A program made the translations under genes and the position numbers. This document shows, one piece after another, positions 35,126 to 44,009 of a DNA stretch of 64,000 nucleotides. The notes beneath the pieces were generated by a model, which was given only the letters and a program-made list of their open reading frames with translations, was not told the DNA's origin and ran no database searches. The DNA comes from Pseudomonas fluorescens (GTDB lineage Bacteria; Pseudomonadota; Gammaproteobacteria; Pseudomonadales; Pseudomonadaceae). Where the stretch lies: the NCBI RefSeq assembly GCF_002837185.1, contig NZ_KZ477994.1, positions 62,001 to 126,000 on the forward strand, given 5' to 3'. Every line of letters begins with the position of its first letter. Positions within the stretch are counted from its first letter, which is position 1.

Positions 35126-37024
35126 TCAGGCGCCGACAACCCCGCCATCATCGCGCCGAATCGCCAGCACCGACGAACGCGGCTTGCCGTTCGGCAGATG
35201 CTCCGGCCACGTCGAGCCGCCAGTTTCACCGGGATGTTGAATACCCACAAACAGCGTTTTCTGATCCGGCGAAAAGCTGATCCCGGTGACTTCACACGCC
35301 ACCGGCCCGACCATGAAGCGACGAATCTCCCCGGTGCCCGGGTCGGCACACAGCATCTGGTTGTTGCCCATGCCGGCGAAGTCGCCCGCGTTGCTGTAGT
35401 CGCCGTCGGTGAGAATCCACAGGCGACCGGCCTTGTCGAAACCCAGGCCGTCCGGGCTGTTGAACATGTTCTGCGGGTTGATGTTGGACGAGCCGCCCTT
35501 CGGCGCGCCCGCGTGTACGCCGGGGTTGCCGGCGACGACGAACAGGTCCCAGGTGAAGTCCGTGGCACCGTGGTTATCGGCGTCGGCTTTCCAGCGCAGG
35601 ATCTGGCCATAGACGTTCTTCTCACGCGGGTTGGGCCCGCCCACCGGCTGGCCGTCTTCGCCGCGCTTGGCGTTGTTGGTGAGGGTGCAGTAGACCTGGC
35701 CGTCGATGGGGCTGACCACGATCCATTCCGGGCGGTCCATGCGCGTGGCGTTCACCACGCTGGCGGCCAGGCGGGCATGGATCAGCACTTCGGCCTGGCT
35801 GGCAAAGCCTGTGCCGGCATCGATGCCGTTTTTGCCATGGGTGAGCTCGACCCACTGGCCCTTGCCCTTGGGATGATCGGCATCGCCATTGCCCGCGTCG
35901 AAGATCGCCACGTACAAGGTGCCGTGATCGAGCAAATCCTTGTTGGCCTTCGGGTTGTCGTGGTTGATCGGATCGCGGCTGACGAACTTGTAGATGAATT
36001 CGCCACGTTCATCATCGCCCATGTACACCACGGCGCGACCGTCGCGGGTCTCGGCCAGGGCCGCGTTTTCGTGCTTGAAACGGCCCAGGGCGGTGCGCTT
36101 GACCGGGGTGGATTGCGGGTCGAACGGGTCGATTTCCACCACCCAGCCGTGACGATTGAGTTCGTTGGGGTTCGTGGCCATGTCGAAGCGCGGGTCGTGC
36201 GGGTGCCAGTTGATGTCTTTGCTGGCGGCGACCGCGCCGTAGCGTTTTTGCCCGGCGTCGAAGACCTGCTGGGGGTTGCTGCTGCCGAAACAGTCGGTGA
36301 AGTTCTCTTCGCAGGTGAGGTAAGTGCCCCACGGGGTCTTGCCGTTGGCGCAGTTCTGGAAGGTGCCCAGGGCGTTCTTGCCGGTGTTGTCGGCGCCGGT
36401 TTTCAGCCAGTCGTGGCCGGCGGCGGGGCCGCTCAGGCGGATTGGCGTGTTGCCGTGAATGCGCCGGTTATAGCGTGAGTCCTGGACGAACTGCCAGGTA
36501 TCGCCCTTGCGCTGTATTTCGATCACCGACACGCCTTCGCTGGCCAGGGCCTTGCGCACGTCTTCGGCCGATTGCGGTGCGCCGCCGTGGGCGTAGAGGT
36601 AGCGGTAGTTGGTGTATTCGTTGTTGATCGCCATCAAGGCGCGGTTGTCGTCGCCGGGGAAGGGAAACAGGCTCATGCCGTCATTGTTGTCGCCGAACTG
36701 CTGTTCCTGGGCCTTGGCCGTGCCGTTGCCGGAGGGATCGAAGGCCGGCGCCTGCTTGCTCAAGGGCTGGCCCCAGCTGATCAGCACCGAGGCGCTGTAG
36801 CCGGGCGGCAGGCTGATGGTGTCGCTGGTGGCGGCGGCGATGCCGGTAAAGCCCAGCAACGGGCTGGCAGAGGCGGCATTCACGGCCAGGGCGCTGCGAC
36901 TGAGCAGGTTGCCGCCCAGGAACATCGCCGCACCGCACAGGGCGCCGGCACCGATAAAGCGGCGACGGGTGAGGCCGACCATCTGTTCGAGGTCGGTGGC
37001 TTGGTTTTCTTCCAGCAGGCTCAT
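35126..37024 (-). CDS. phoX: PhoX-family (DUF839) alkaline phosphatase
   Basis: A 632-residue protein with a twin-arginine signal (GLTRRRFIGAGALCGAAMFL, residues 17-36). PhoX enzymes are exported folded through Tat and hydrolyse phosphate esters with calcium and iron cofactors. The DUF839 body includes LTCEENFTDCFG (about 235-246) and repeated beta-propeller segments. The start ATG at 37024 follows AGGAG. A possible Pho box lies 43-61 bases upstream, which would fit induction by phosphate starvation through PhoB. Confidence 0.88.
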   Translation of the reverse strand: MSLLEENQATDLEQMVGLTRRRFIGAGALCGAAMFLGGNLLSRSALAVNAASASPLLGFTGIAAATSDTISLPPGYSASVLISWGQPLSKQAPAFDPSGNGTAKAQEQQFGDNNDGMSLFPFPGDDNRALMAINNEYTNYRYLYAHGGAPQSAEDVRKALASEGVSVIEIQRKGDTWQFVQDSRYNRRIHGNTPIRLSGPAAGHDWLKTGADNTGKNALGTFQNCANGKTPWGTYLTCEENFTDCFGSSNPQQVFDAGQKRYGAVAASKDINWHPHDPRFDMATNPNELNRHGWVVEIDPFDPQSTPVKRTALGRFKHENAALAETRDGRAVVYMGDDERGEFIYKFVSRDPINHDNPKANKDLLDHGTLYVAIFDAGNGDADHPKGKGQWVELTHGKNGIDAGTGFASQAEVLIHARLAASVVNATRMDRPEWIVVSPIDGQVYCTLTNNAKRGEDGQPVGGPNPREKNVYGQILRWKADADNHGATDFTWDLFVVAGNPGVHAGAPKGGSSNINPQNMFNSPDGLGFDKAGRLWILTDGDYSNAGDFAGMGNNQMLCADPGTGEIRRFMVGPVACEVTGISFSPDQKTLFVGIQHPGETGGSTWPEHLPNGKPRSSVLAIRRDDGGVVGA

Positions 37025-37066
37025 GTCAGGCTCCTTACGGTTTTTGCAGACACCTTAAGGAGCGGG

Positions 37067-37085
37067 CGTGACGAAATTGTTGCAG
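37067..37085. promoter_or_regulatory. Possible Pho box upstream of phoX
   Basis: On the coding strand the stretch CTGCAACAATTTCGTCACG resembles two direct PhoB half-sites of the TGTAACA/TGTCAC type spaced by about one helical turn. The match is imperfect and visual only. Confidence 0.4.
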
Positions 37086-37103
37086 TTTGATGGCGGGTGC
37101 CGG

Positions 37104-37868
37104 CTACACCGGCGTGCCAAGCAATACCTGGCCGGGGGCGAATTGCACCTGGACCGGCTGGCCAGGCGCGGCGTTGAGTGCGCTCAGTGCGGCGGGCTGC
37201 GCCAGGGCACATAGCACCTGACCGCTTGGCAGGCCGATTCGGACTTCGCTGGGGCCGTCTTCAGCGTCGAGAATCGTCTCAATCACACCGCTCAAGCAAT
37301 TGTGTCCAAGTGTTGCGGTTTGCCCGATGGCCAATAATTCCAGCCAGCCGGCCTTGATCAGGGCGACCACTTCCACGCCGGGCTCCAGCTCCAGCCGTTG
37401 CGTGCTGTCGTGCGTGATATGTGCATCCAGATACAGGCCACCCGCCAGTTCCAGGCGCACCCTGTCATTGCGCCCATGGCGCTCGATGGCGCTGACCTGG
37501 CCGTGCAGTTGATTGCGCGCACTGGTGCGCAGCATCAGGCGGCCCAGCAGATTGAAGTCGCGGGCTGCTTCGTCTGTTGCAAGTACCTCGGCTTGCAAGG
37601 CTTGCAGGCGCTGATATAGGCGCAGCACGCGTTCACCTTCGCTCGTCAGCCTGGCGCCGCCACCGCCTTTGCCGCCGACGCTGCGCTCCACCAGCGGCGT
37701 TTGCGCCAGGTTGTTCAGTTCATCGATGGCGTCCCATGTGGCTTTGTAGCTCAAGCCGGCACTTTTGGCGGCACGGGTGAGGGAGCCCTGCTCGGCGATA
37801 TGCGCCAGCAACGCGATGCGCTGAGGGCGGCGGATGATGTGCTGGCTGAGCGGCGAGGGCAGTGACAT
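37104..37868 (-). CDS. modE: ModE-family molybdate-responsive regulator
   Basis: A 254-residue protein. It has an N-terminal winged-helix domain (about 10-110; LTRAAKSAGLSYKATWDAIDELN and the GGKGGGGARLT wing) and two molybdate-binding TOBE/MOP repeats (about 118-185 and 190-250). With molybdate bound, ModE represses molybdate transport and adjusts molybdoenzyme genes. The modABC transport genes are not next to it in this window, as at the corresponding P. aeruginosa locus. Confidence 0.9.
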   Translation of the reverse strand: MSLPSPLSQHIIRRPQRIALLAHIAEQGSLTRAAKSAGLSYKATWDAIDELNNLAQTPLVERSVGGKGGGGARLTSEGERVLRLYQRLQALQAEVLATDEAARDFNLLGRLMLRTSARNQLHGQVSAIERHGRNDRVRLELAGGLYLDAHITHDSTQRLELEPGVEVVALIKAGWLELLAIGQTATLGHNCLSGVIETILDAEDGPSEVRIGLPSGQVLCALAQPAALSALNAAPGQPVQVQFAPGQVLLGTPV

Positions 37869-37925
37869 GGGATGACGCCTGGCTGGAATGAGCGGACGTT
37901 GCCGCCCGGCGGTCCGGGAGTCAAG

Positions 37926-38663
37926 TCACGTGCCGGGTTTGGGCGTGCGGGCCAGGCAATACACATCGACCTGGCGCGCGCCGGCCTTCATCAATAACCG
38001 CGCCAGGCTGTGGGCGGTGGCGCCGGTGGTCAGCACGTCGTCCACCAACGCCAGGTGGCGACCCTGCACCCGGGCGCCGGGTGCCAGGGCGAAGGCGTCG
38101 AGCAGGTTGCGTTTGCGCGTTTTGGCGTCGAGGTCTTGTTGCGCGATGGTTTCCTGGGGACGCAGCAACAGGTGTTCATCGCAGGGGATGTCCAGGTCGG
38201 TGCTGAGCCAGCGCGCCAGCATCACGGCCTGGTTATAGCCACGCTGGCGCAGACGTTTGGGGGGCATCGGCACCGGCAGCAGGCAATCGGGGCGGGTGAG
38301 TTCGGCATTCTCGAACCGATGCTGCAACAGCCGCCCGAGCAAGCGTCCCAGCAGGTGCCCCAACGGCCAGCGCGCCTGATGCTTGAACCGGCTGATCAGG
38401 CTGTCCACCGGGAAGCTGTAGGTCCAGGGCGCAATCACGTGTTTATACGCGGGCGGATGTGTCTGGCATTGGCCGCACACCAATCCGTCCATGGGCAAGG
38501 GCAGGGCGCAGACTTCACAGCACTCCATCAGCCACGGCAGCTCGGTCTCGCAGGCGTTGCAGACGCAATCGGCGCTTTCGGCGCGCTCATCGCAGATCAA
38601 ACAGGATTGTACGCTTTTTAACCAGATGTAAACCTGGTGTTTGTGGGTTGGTTGACAGTGCAT
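37926..38663 (-). CDS. ComF-family phosphoribosyltransferase-like protein
   Basis: A 245-residue protein. Four cysteine pairs at the N-terminus (CLIC, CVCNAC, CCEVC, CGQC between about 21 and 67) form a zinc-binding region. A PRTase domain follows with the PRPP loop LALVDDVLTTGATAHSLA (about 200-217). ComF proteins take part in DNA uptake in naturally competent bacteria, but in Pseudomonas the role is open. The ATG at 38663 has AAGGAAG upstream. It is divergent from bioB, with 92 bases between them. Confidence 0.88.
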   Translation of the reverse strand: MHCQPTHKHQVYIWLKSVQSCLICDERAESADCVCNACETELPWLMECCEVCALPLPMDGLVCGQCQTHPPAYKHVIAPWTYSFPVDSLISRFKHQARWPLGHLLGRLLGRLLQHRFENAELTRPDCLLPVPMPPKRLRQRGYNQAVMLARWLSTDLDIPCDEHLLLRPQETIAQQDLDAKTRKRNLLDAFALAPGARVQGRHLALVDDVLTTGATAHSLARLLMKAGARQVDVYCLARTPKPGT

Positions 38664-38755
38664 GAATCTTCCTTAAATATGCCGAGCATCCGTGTCGTGC
38701 CTGTGGGTATTGCCCCTCCCGCAGCGTTAGTCAAAGCATAATCAAGGAATCACCC

Positions 38756-39814
38756 ATGAGCGCCAGCACCTCTGCCACCCTGCGTCACGATTGGTCTTTG
38801 GCCGAAGTCAAAGCCCTGTTCGTGCAGCCGTTCAATGACCTGCTGTTCCAGGCGCAGACCGTGCACCGTGCGCATTTCGACGCCAACCGCGTGCAGGTGT
38901 CCACCCTGCTGTCGATCAAAACCGGCGCCTGCCCGGAAGATTGCAAATATTGTCCGCAGTCGGGTCACTACAACACCGGCCTGGAAAAAGAAAAGCTGAT
39001 GGAGGTGCAAAAGGTCCTCGAAGAGGCTGCGCGCGCCAAGGCCATCGGCTCGACGCGTTTCTGCATGGGCGCCGCCTGGAAACATCCATCGGCCAAAGAC
39101 ATGCCGTACGTGCTGGAAATGGTCAAAGGCGTGAAGGCCATGGGCCTGGAAACCTGCATGACCCTCGGCCGTCTCGATCAGGACCAGACCGTCGCGTTGG
39201 CCCAGGCCGGCCTCGACTATTACAACCACAACCTCGATACCTCGCCGGAATTCTACGGTTCGATCATCACCACGCGCACCTACAGCGAACGCCTGCAAAC
39301 CCTGGCCTATGTGCGTGATTCGGGGATGAAGATCTGCTCCGGCGGTATTCTCGGCATGGGTGAGTCCCTGGATGACCGCGCCAACCTGCTGATTCAATTG
39401 GCCAACCTGCCGGAGCATCCGGAGTCGGTGCCGATCAACATGCTGGTCAAGGTGGCCGGTACGCCGTTGGAAAACGCCGAGGACATCGACCCGTTCGACT
39501 TCATCCGCATGCTGGCGGTGGCGCGCATCCTGATGCCGCAATCCCATGTGCGCCTGTCGGCCGGCCGCGAGGCGATGAACGAGCAGATGCAGGCCCTGGC
39601 GTTCTTTGCCGGTGCCAACTCGATCTTCTACGGCGACAAGCTGCTGACCACCGCCAACCCGCAGGCGGACAAGGACATGCAACTGTTCTCGCGCCTCGGG
39701 ATCCTGCCGGAGGCGCGGGAAGAGCATGCCGATGAAGTGCACCAGGCTGCCATTGAACAGGCGTTGGTGGAGCACAAGAGCAGCGAGCAGTTTTACAACG
39801 CCGCCGCCGTTTGA
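38756..39814 (+). CDS. bioB: Biotin synthase
   Basis: A 352-residue radical SAM enzyme that inserts sulfur into dethiobiotin. The [4Fe-4S] cysteines are C59, C63 and C66 in CPEDCKYC. Conserved cysteines of the sacrificial [2Fe-2S] cluster are in [19 protein letters not shown] and GMKICSGG. The ATG follows AAGGAA. It is first of bioBFHCD; a strong hairpin separates it from bioF. Confidence 0.96.
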   Translation: MSASTSATLRHDWSLAEVKALFVQPFNDLLFQAQTVHRAHFDANRVQVSTLLSIKTGACPEDCKYCPQSGHYNTGLEKEKLMEVQKVLEEAARAKAIGSTRFCMGAAWKHPSAKDMPYVLEMVKGVKAMGLETCMTLGRLDQDQTVALAQAGLDYYNHNLDTSPEFYGSIITTRTYSERLQTLAYVRDSGMKICSGGILGMGESLDDRANLLIQLANLPEHPESVPINMLVKVAGTPLENAEDIDPFDFIRMLAVARILMPQSHVRLSAGREAMNEQMQALAFFAGANSIFYGDKLLTTANPQADKDMQLFSRLGILPEAREEHADEVHQAAIEQALVEHKSSEQFYNAAAV

Positions 39815-39828
39815 TTGAAATGCATTCC

Positions 39829-39864
39829 AAAGGTGGGAGGGGGGCAAGCCCCCTCCCACCTTTT
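39829..39864. repeat. Collapsed REP hairpin between bioB and bioF
   Basis: AAAGGTGGGAGGGG and CCCCTCCCACCTTT form a near-perfect stem of about 15 pairs around a GGCAAG-type loop, followed by TTTT. It looks like two REP copies fused head to head. The geometry is close to a rho-independent terminator inside the operon. Confidence 0.8.
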
Positions 39865-39897
39865 GAACCGCGAACACCCTGCTGAATCGAGGCCTGC

Positions 39898-41079
39898 ATG
39901 TCTTTCGATCTCGCCGCGCGCCTCGCTGCCCGCCGTGCCGAACACCTTTACCGTCAACGCCCCTTGCTGCAGAGCCCCCAGGGCCCGGAAGTGGTGGTGG
40001 ACGGCAAGCCGCTCCTGGCGTTTTGTAACAATGACTACCTGGGCCTGGCCAACCATCCGCAGGTGATCGAGGCCTGGCGCGCCGGTGCGTCCCGCTGGGG
40101 CGTGGGCGGTGGCGCGTCGCACCTGGTGGTGGGGCATGCCACGCCGCACCACGCGCTGGAAGAAGCCCTGGCCGACCTGACCGGGCGCCCGCGTGCATTG
40201 CTGTTTACCACCGGCTACATGGCCAACCTCGGCGCGGTCACCGCCTTGGTGGGGCAGGGCGACACCGTGCTGGAAGATCGTCTGAACCATGCGTCGTTGC
40301 TGGATGCCGGTTTGCTGTCCGGGGCACGTTTCACCCGTTACCTGCATAACGACGCCGCCAGCCTGGCCAAGCGCCTGGAGAAAGCCACCGGTAACACTCT
40401 GGTGGTGACCGATGGCGTATTCAGCATGGACGGCGACCTCGCCGATTTGCCGGCGCTGGCCCGTGAAACCAAAGCCAGAGGTGCCTGGTTGATGGTCGAT
40501 GACGCCCACGGTTTCGGCCCGCTGGGGGCCAACGGCGCGGGCATCGTCGAGCATTTTGGCTTGAGCCAGGAAGATGTGCCGGTATTGGTCGGCACCCTTG
40601 GTAAAGCGTTCGGCACCGCCGGTGCCTTTGTGGCGGGCAGTGAAGAACTGATCGAAAGCCTGATTCAATTCGCCCGGCCGTACATCTATACCACCAGCCA
40701 GCCGCCGGCGCTGGCGTGCGCCACCCTCAAAAGCCTGGAGCTGCTGCGCACCGAGCATTGGCGCCGCGAGCACCTCAACGGGTTGATCCGTCAGTTCCGC
40801 CAGGGCGCCGAGCAGATCGGCCTTAAGTTGATGGACAGTTTTACGCCGATCCAGCCGATCCTGATGGGCGACAGCGCGCGAGCCTTGCGCCTGTCGCAGA
40901 TGCTGCGCGAGCGCGGGCTGATGGTGACCGCGATCCGTCCCCCCACCGTGCCCGCCGGCAGCGCCCGTTTGCGCGTGACGTTGACGGCGGCCCACAGCGC
41001 AGCGCAGGTGCAGCTATTGTTAAACGCATTGCAAGCGTGTTTCCGGTTGTTAAACACCATGGAGCCCGAGCATGCGTGA
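39898..41079 (+). CDS. bioF: 8-amino-7-oxononanoate synthase
   Basis: A 393-residue PLP enzyme that joins pimeloyl-ACP or -CoA and alanine. The PLP lysine is K236 in [11 protein letters not shown], and the cofactor-binding segment is VDDAHGFG (about 200-207). The start is the ATG at 39898, after the REP-like hairpin. Its end overlaps bioH by eight bases. Confidence 0.95.
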   Translation: MSFDLAARLAARRAEHLYRQRPLLQSPQGPEVVVDGKPLLAFCNNDYLGLANHPQVIEAWRAGASRWGVGGGASHLVVGHATPHHALEEALADLTGRPRALLFTTGYMANLGAVTALVGQGDTVLEDRLNHASLLDAGLLSGARFTRYLHNDAASLAKRLEKATGNTLVVTDGVFSMDGDLADLPALARETKARGAWLMVDDAHGFGPLGANGAGIVEHFGLSQEDVPVLVGTLGKAFGTAGAFVAGSEELIESLIQFARPYIYTTSQPPALACATLKSLELLRTEHWRREHLNGLIRQFRQGAEQIGLKLMDSFTPIQPILMGDSARALRLSQMLRERGLMVTAIRPPTVPAGSARLRVTLTAAHSAAQVQLLLNALQACFRLLNTMEPEHA

Positions 41080-41803
41080 TCGACTGGTATTGCTGCCCGG
41101 CTGGGGCCTGGGTGTATCGCCGCTGGAACCGCTGGCCGCGGCGTTGCACGGCTTGAATGAACACTTGCACGTGCAGATCGAACCGTTGCCGGCCCTGGAC
41201 TCCAGCGATTTGACCGAATGGCTCGACGAACTGGATGCCACGCTGCCGGACAATGCCTGGCTCGGCGGCTGGTCCCTGGGCGGCATGCTCGCCTCGGAGC
41301 TGGCGGCACGACGCGCGGAGCGTTGCTGCGGGTTGCTCACCCTGGCGAGCAATCCGTGTTTTGTCGCCCATGATGCTTGGCCGCAGGCCATGCCTGCCGA
41401 CACATTCGACGCGTTCCTCGCCGGCTGCCACGCCGACTCCCAGGTCACCCTCAAGCGCTTTGGCCTGTTGTGCGCCAAGGGCGCGGCCGACCCGCGCGGG
41501 CTCTCGCGTCTGTTGGTCAGTGGGGCACCGAACACCTCGCCCAGCGTGTTGATGCCCGGCCTGGAATTGCTTGCCCAATTGGACACCCGCGCCGCGTTGC
41601 AGGCCTTTCGCGGGCCGCAACTGCACCTGTTTGCCGGTCAGGATGGGCTGGTGCCCGCCGAAGCCGCCAGTGACTTGCTGGCGCTGCTGCCCGATGTGGA
41701 AATCGGCCTGATTGAACAGGCCGGTCACGCTTTTCTTCTGGAGGACCCCCACGGTGTAGCGGGGGCCATCCAGGCTTTTTTGCATGAGTGCGTCGATGAC
41801 TGA
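41072..41803 (+). CDS. bioH: Pimeloyl-ACP methyl ester esterase
   Basis: A 243-residue alpha/beta hydrolase that removes the methyl group added by BioC once the pimeloyl chain is complete. The nucleophile serine is S68 in GGWSLGG. The catalytic aspartate is in the FAGQDGLVP segment (about 189-197) and the histidine in [12 protein letters not shown]. It overlaps bioF and bioC. Confidence 0.92.
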   Translation: MRDRLVLLPGWGLGVSPLEPLAAALHGLNEHLHVQIEPLPALDSSDLTEWLDELDATLPDNAWLGGWSLGGMLASELAARRAERCCGLLTLASNPCFVAHDAWPQAMPADTFDAFLAGCHADSQVTLKRFGLLCAKGAADPRGLSRLLVSGAPNTSPSVLMPGLELLAQLDTRAALQAFRGPQLHLFAGQDGLVPAEAASDLLALLPDVEIGLIEQAGHAFLLEDPHGVAGAIQAFLHECVDD

Positions 41804-42608
41804 TCTATCCCATCCCCACCTGCCGGGCGCCTTGCCCGACAAGCGCCAGGTGGCCGCGTCGTTCTCCCGGGCTGCGGCCAGTTATGACAGCGTGGCCGAG
41901 TTGCAGCGAGCGGTGGGCCATGCCCTGCTCGCGCAATTACCGGCGGGACTCGCGCCACAACGCTGGCTCGATCTGGGCTGCGGCACGGGCTATTTCAGCC
42001 GCGCACTGGCTGAGCGGCTACCTGCCAGCCAAGGCACCGCGCTGGATATTGCCGAAGGCATGCTCAACCATGCGCGGCCTTCAGGCGGCGCGCAGCACTT
42101 CATCGCCGGTGATGCGGAACGCTTGCCGCTGAAGGCTGAAAGCTTTGCGCTGATTTTTTCCAGCCTGGCGGTGCAGTGGTGTGCGAACTTCGACGCAGTC
42201 CTCAGTGAAGCCCTTCGCGTGCTGCAACCGGGCGGCGTGCTGGCCTTTGCCAGCCTGTGCGTGGGCACGCTGGATGAGCTGCGCGAGAGCTGGCGCGCGG
42301 CGGATGGCTGGGTTCACGTCAACCGTTTCCGCACCTTCGAGGCTTATCAGCAACTGTGCGCAGCCAGCGGTTTTCGGGTGACGAGCCTGGAGCGGCGGCC
42401 CCATGTCCTGCATTACCCGGACGTGCGCAGCCTGACCCATGAGCTGAAAGCCCTGGGCGCACATAACCTCAACCCCGGTCGCCCGGGAGGGTTGACCGGC
42501 CGCGCGCGGGTTGCGGCACTGGTCCAGGCTTACGAACAGCTCCGTCAGGTCCAGGGCTTGCCCGCTACGTACCAGGTGGTGTACGCCGTACTGGAGAAAC
42601 CACTATGA
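41796..42608 (+). CDS. bioC: Malonyl-ACP O-methyltransferase
   Basis: A 270-residue SAM methyltransferase that masks malonyl-ACP as a methyl ester, so that fatty acid synthesis can build the pimeloyl chain. The SAM motif is [15 protein letters not shown]. The ATG at 41796 ([11 protein letters not shown]) overlaps the bioH stop by eight bases; an ATG four codons upstream (41784) is an alternative. Its stop overlaps the bioD start. Confidence 0.93.
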   Translation: MTDLSHPHLPGALPDKRQVAASFSRAAASYDSVAELQRAVGHALLAQLPAGLAPQRWLDLGCGTGYFSRALAERLPASQGTALDIAEGMLNHARPSGGAQHFIAGDAERLPLKAESFALIFSSLAVQWCANFDAVLSEALRVLQPGGVLAFASLCVGTLDELRESWRAADGWVHVNRFRTFEAYQQLCAASGFRVTSLERRPHVLHYPDVRSLTHELKALGAHNLNPGRPGGLTGRARVAALVQAYEQLRQVQGLPATYQVVYAVLEKPL

Positions 42609-43285
42609 ACGCCGCTTATTTCATCACCGGCACCGACACCGACGTGGGCAAGACCACCATCGCCGCCGGCCTGCTGCATGCCGCGCGCCAGGCGGGTAAA
42701 ACCACGGCGGCGGGAAAACCCGTGGCCTCCGGCTGCCAGATCACGCCCAAGGGCTTGCGTAACGCCGATGCCCTGGCACTGCTAGCCGAATGTTCGTTGC
42801 CGTTGACCTATGCCGAGGTCAACCCGGTGGCGTTTGAACCTGCGATTGCGCCGCATCTGGCGGCACGTGAGGCGGGCGTTGCGCTGACGGTGCAAGCGCT
42901 GCTCCAGCCGATGCAGCGGATGCTCGAGCACAAAGCGGACTTCACGTTGATCGAAGGCGCAGGGGGGTGGCGCGTGCCGCTGGCCGATCAAGCCAACCTG
43001 TCGGACCTGGCCATTGCGCTCAAGTTACCGGTGATCCTGGTGGTGGGGGTGCGTCTGGGGTGTATCAGCCATGCGCTGCTCACCGCCGAAGCGATCGCGC
43101 GCGATGGATTACCGCTGGCCGGTTGGGTGGCCAATATCATCGACCCGAAGACCTCTCGTCTGGAAGAGAACCTCGCCACCCTGGCCGAGCGTTTACCGGC
43201 GCCTTGCCTTGGACGGGTACCGAAACTCAAGCATGCCGGGGCAGCCGCGGTGGCCGCTTACCTGGAAATGGACCTGCTTGACTGA
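42605..43285 (+). CDS. bioD: Dethiobiotin synthetase
   Basis: A 226-residue ATP-dependent carboxylase that closes the ureido ring of dethiobiotin. The P-loop is [10 protein letters not shown] (about 9-18), and [10 protein letters not shown] (about 117-126) forms part of the nucleotide site. It starts within the bioC stop (ATGA) and is last in the operon. Confidence 0.95.
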   Translation: MNAAYFITGTDTDVGKTTIAAGLLHAARQAGKTTAAGKPVASGCQITPKGLRNADALALLAECSLPLTYAEVNPVAFEPAIAPHLAAREAGVALTVQALLQPMQRMLEHKADFTLIEGAGGWRVPLADQANLSDLAIALKLPVILVVGVRLGCISHALLTAEAIARDGLPLAGWVANIIDPKTSRLEENLATLAERLPAPCLGRVPKLKHAGAAAVAAYLEMDLLD

Positions 43286-43391
43286 TTTTGGCTATCGCTA
43301 AGGCAATGTGCCATTAGTGTTTTTAACGGGCCTTTCACCAGGATGTCTGGTTCAATTGGCTCTCACGATTCTCTAAAGGCAGGCTTACGCC

Positions 43392-43673
43392 ATGGAAATC
43401 TCTGGAAGCAGCGCGTTTTATTCGGGCCTGAGCACCATCCAGGCCGGGCAGAACCGTGTCGACCAGGCCGCTGGGAAGATCGCCAGCGCCGCGACGTCCC
43501 AGCCATCGGCCGCGCAAAGCGACCGTCTGCAAGCCAACGATCGCGCTCAGGCGTCCAATTCGGCGAGCAATATGGTCGAAATGGCCCAGGGCAAGTTTCA
43601 AGTGGAGCTTGGCGCGAAAGTCGCCAAGGCTTCGGACGAAATGCTCGGTACGCTGATCGATACCTACGCCTGA
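43392..43673 (+). CDS. Small protein with flagellar rod-like N-terminus, unknown function
   Basis: A 93-residue protein starting MEISGSSAFYSGLSTIQAGQNRVDQAAGKIAS. The N-terminal amphipathic helix with regularly spaced Leu/Ile/Val resembles the start of flagellar rod and hook proteins. The C-terminal half (EMAQGKFQVELGAKVAKASDEMLGTLIDTYA) is another long helix like the FlgB/FlgC termini. There is no signal peptide. It lies between bioD and fadE as in P. aeruginosa. The flagellar likeness is by eye and does not prove a flagellar role. Confidence 0.7.
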   Translation: MEISGSSAFYSGLSTIQAGQNRVDQAAGKIASAATSQPSAAQSDRLQANDRAQASNSASNMVEMAQGKFQVELGAKVAKASDEMLGTLIDTYA

Positions 43674-43698
43674 TTCTCACGCTGAATGCACTGCACAA

Positions 43699-43789
43699 TG
43701 TGGGAGGGGGCTTGCCCCCGATAGCGGTCCATCAGCCAGCTTATTCATAGCTGACCTGCCGCCATCGGGAGCAAGCCCCCTCCCACATG
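43699..43789. repeat. REP hairpin pair upstream of fadE1
   Basis: Copies in inverted orientation at about 43699-43726 and 43762-43788. The 336-base region between the small protein and the first acyl-CoA dehydrogenase holds this pair and, downstream, a sigma-70 promoter with a PsrA site. Confidence 0.88.
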
Positions 43790-43905
43790 TGTTTTGTGCC
43801 CTCGCGCTGGACTCCTACACTTCTCTTAATCATGTGGCACCACGCCACAGGCTTTGCCGTGCGCGCCATTGATCCGCATCAAGACAAACGGCAGCGGGCC
43901 GACGC

Positions 43906-43949
43906 TTGACAACCCCAGGTCGTAAACGTATGTTTCAAACACCTGTTTG
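43906..43949 (+). promoter_or_regulatory. Sigma-70 promoter with overlapping PsrA operator
   Basis: TTGACA (43906-43911), 17 bases, then TATGTT (43929-43934). Directly after the -10 lies CAAAC-ACCT-GTTTG (43936-43949), an exact match to the PsrA consensus (G/C)AAAC-N2-4-GTTTG(C/G) core. A repressor bound here would cover the start point. PsrA releases DNA on binding long-chain fatty acids or their CoA esters. Confidence 0.85.
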
Positions 43950-44009
43950 ACCGCCCTGACTCATCCATGCGGTTGTTCATCCCAGATACATCAGCAGAGG
44001 TTTATCGCT

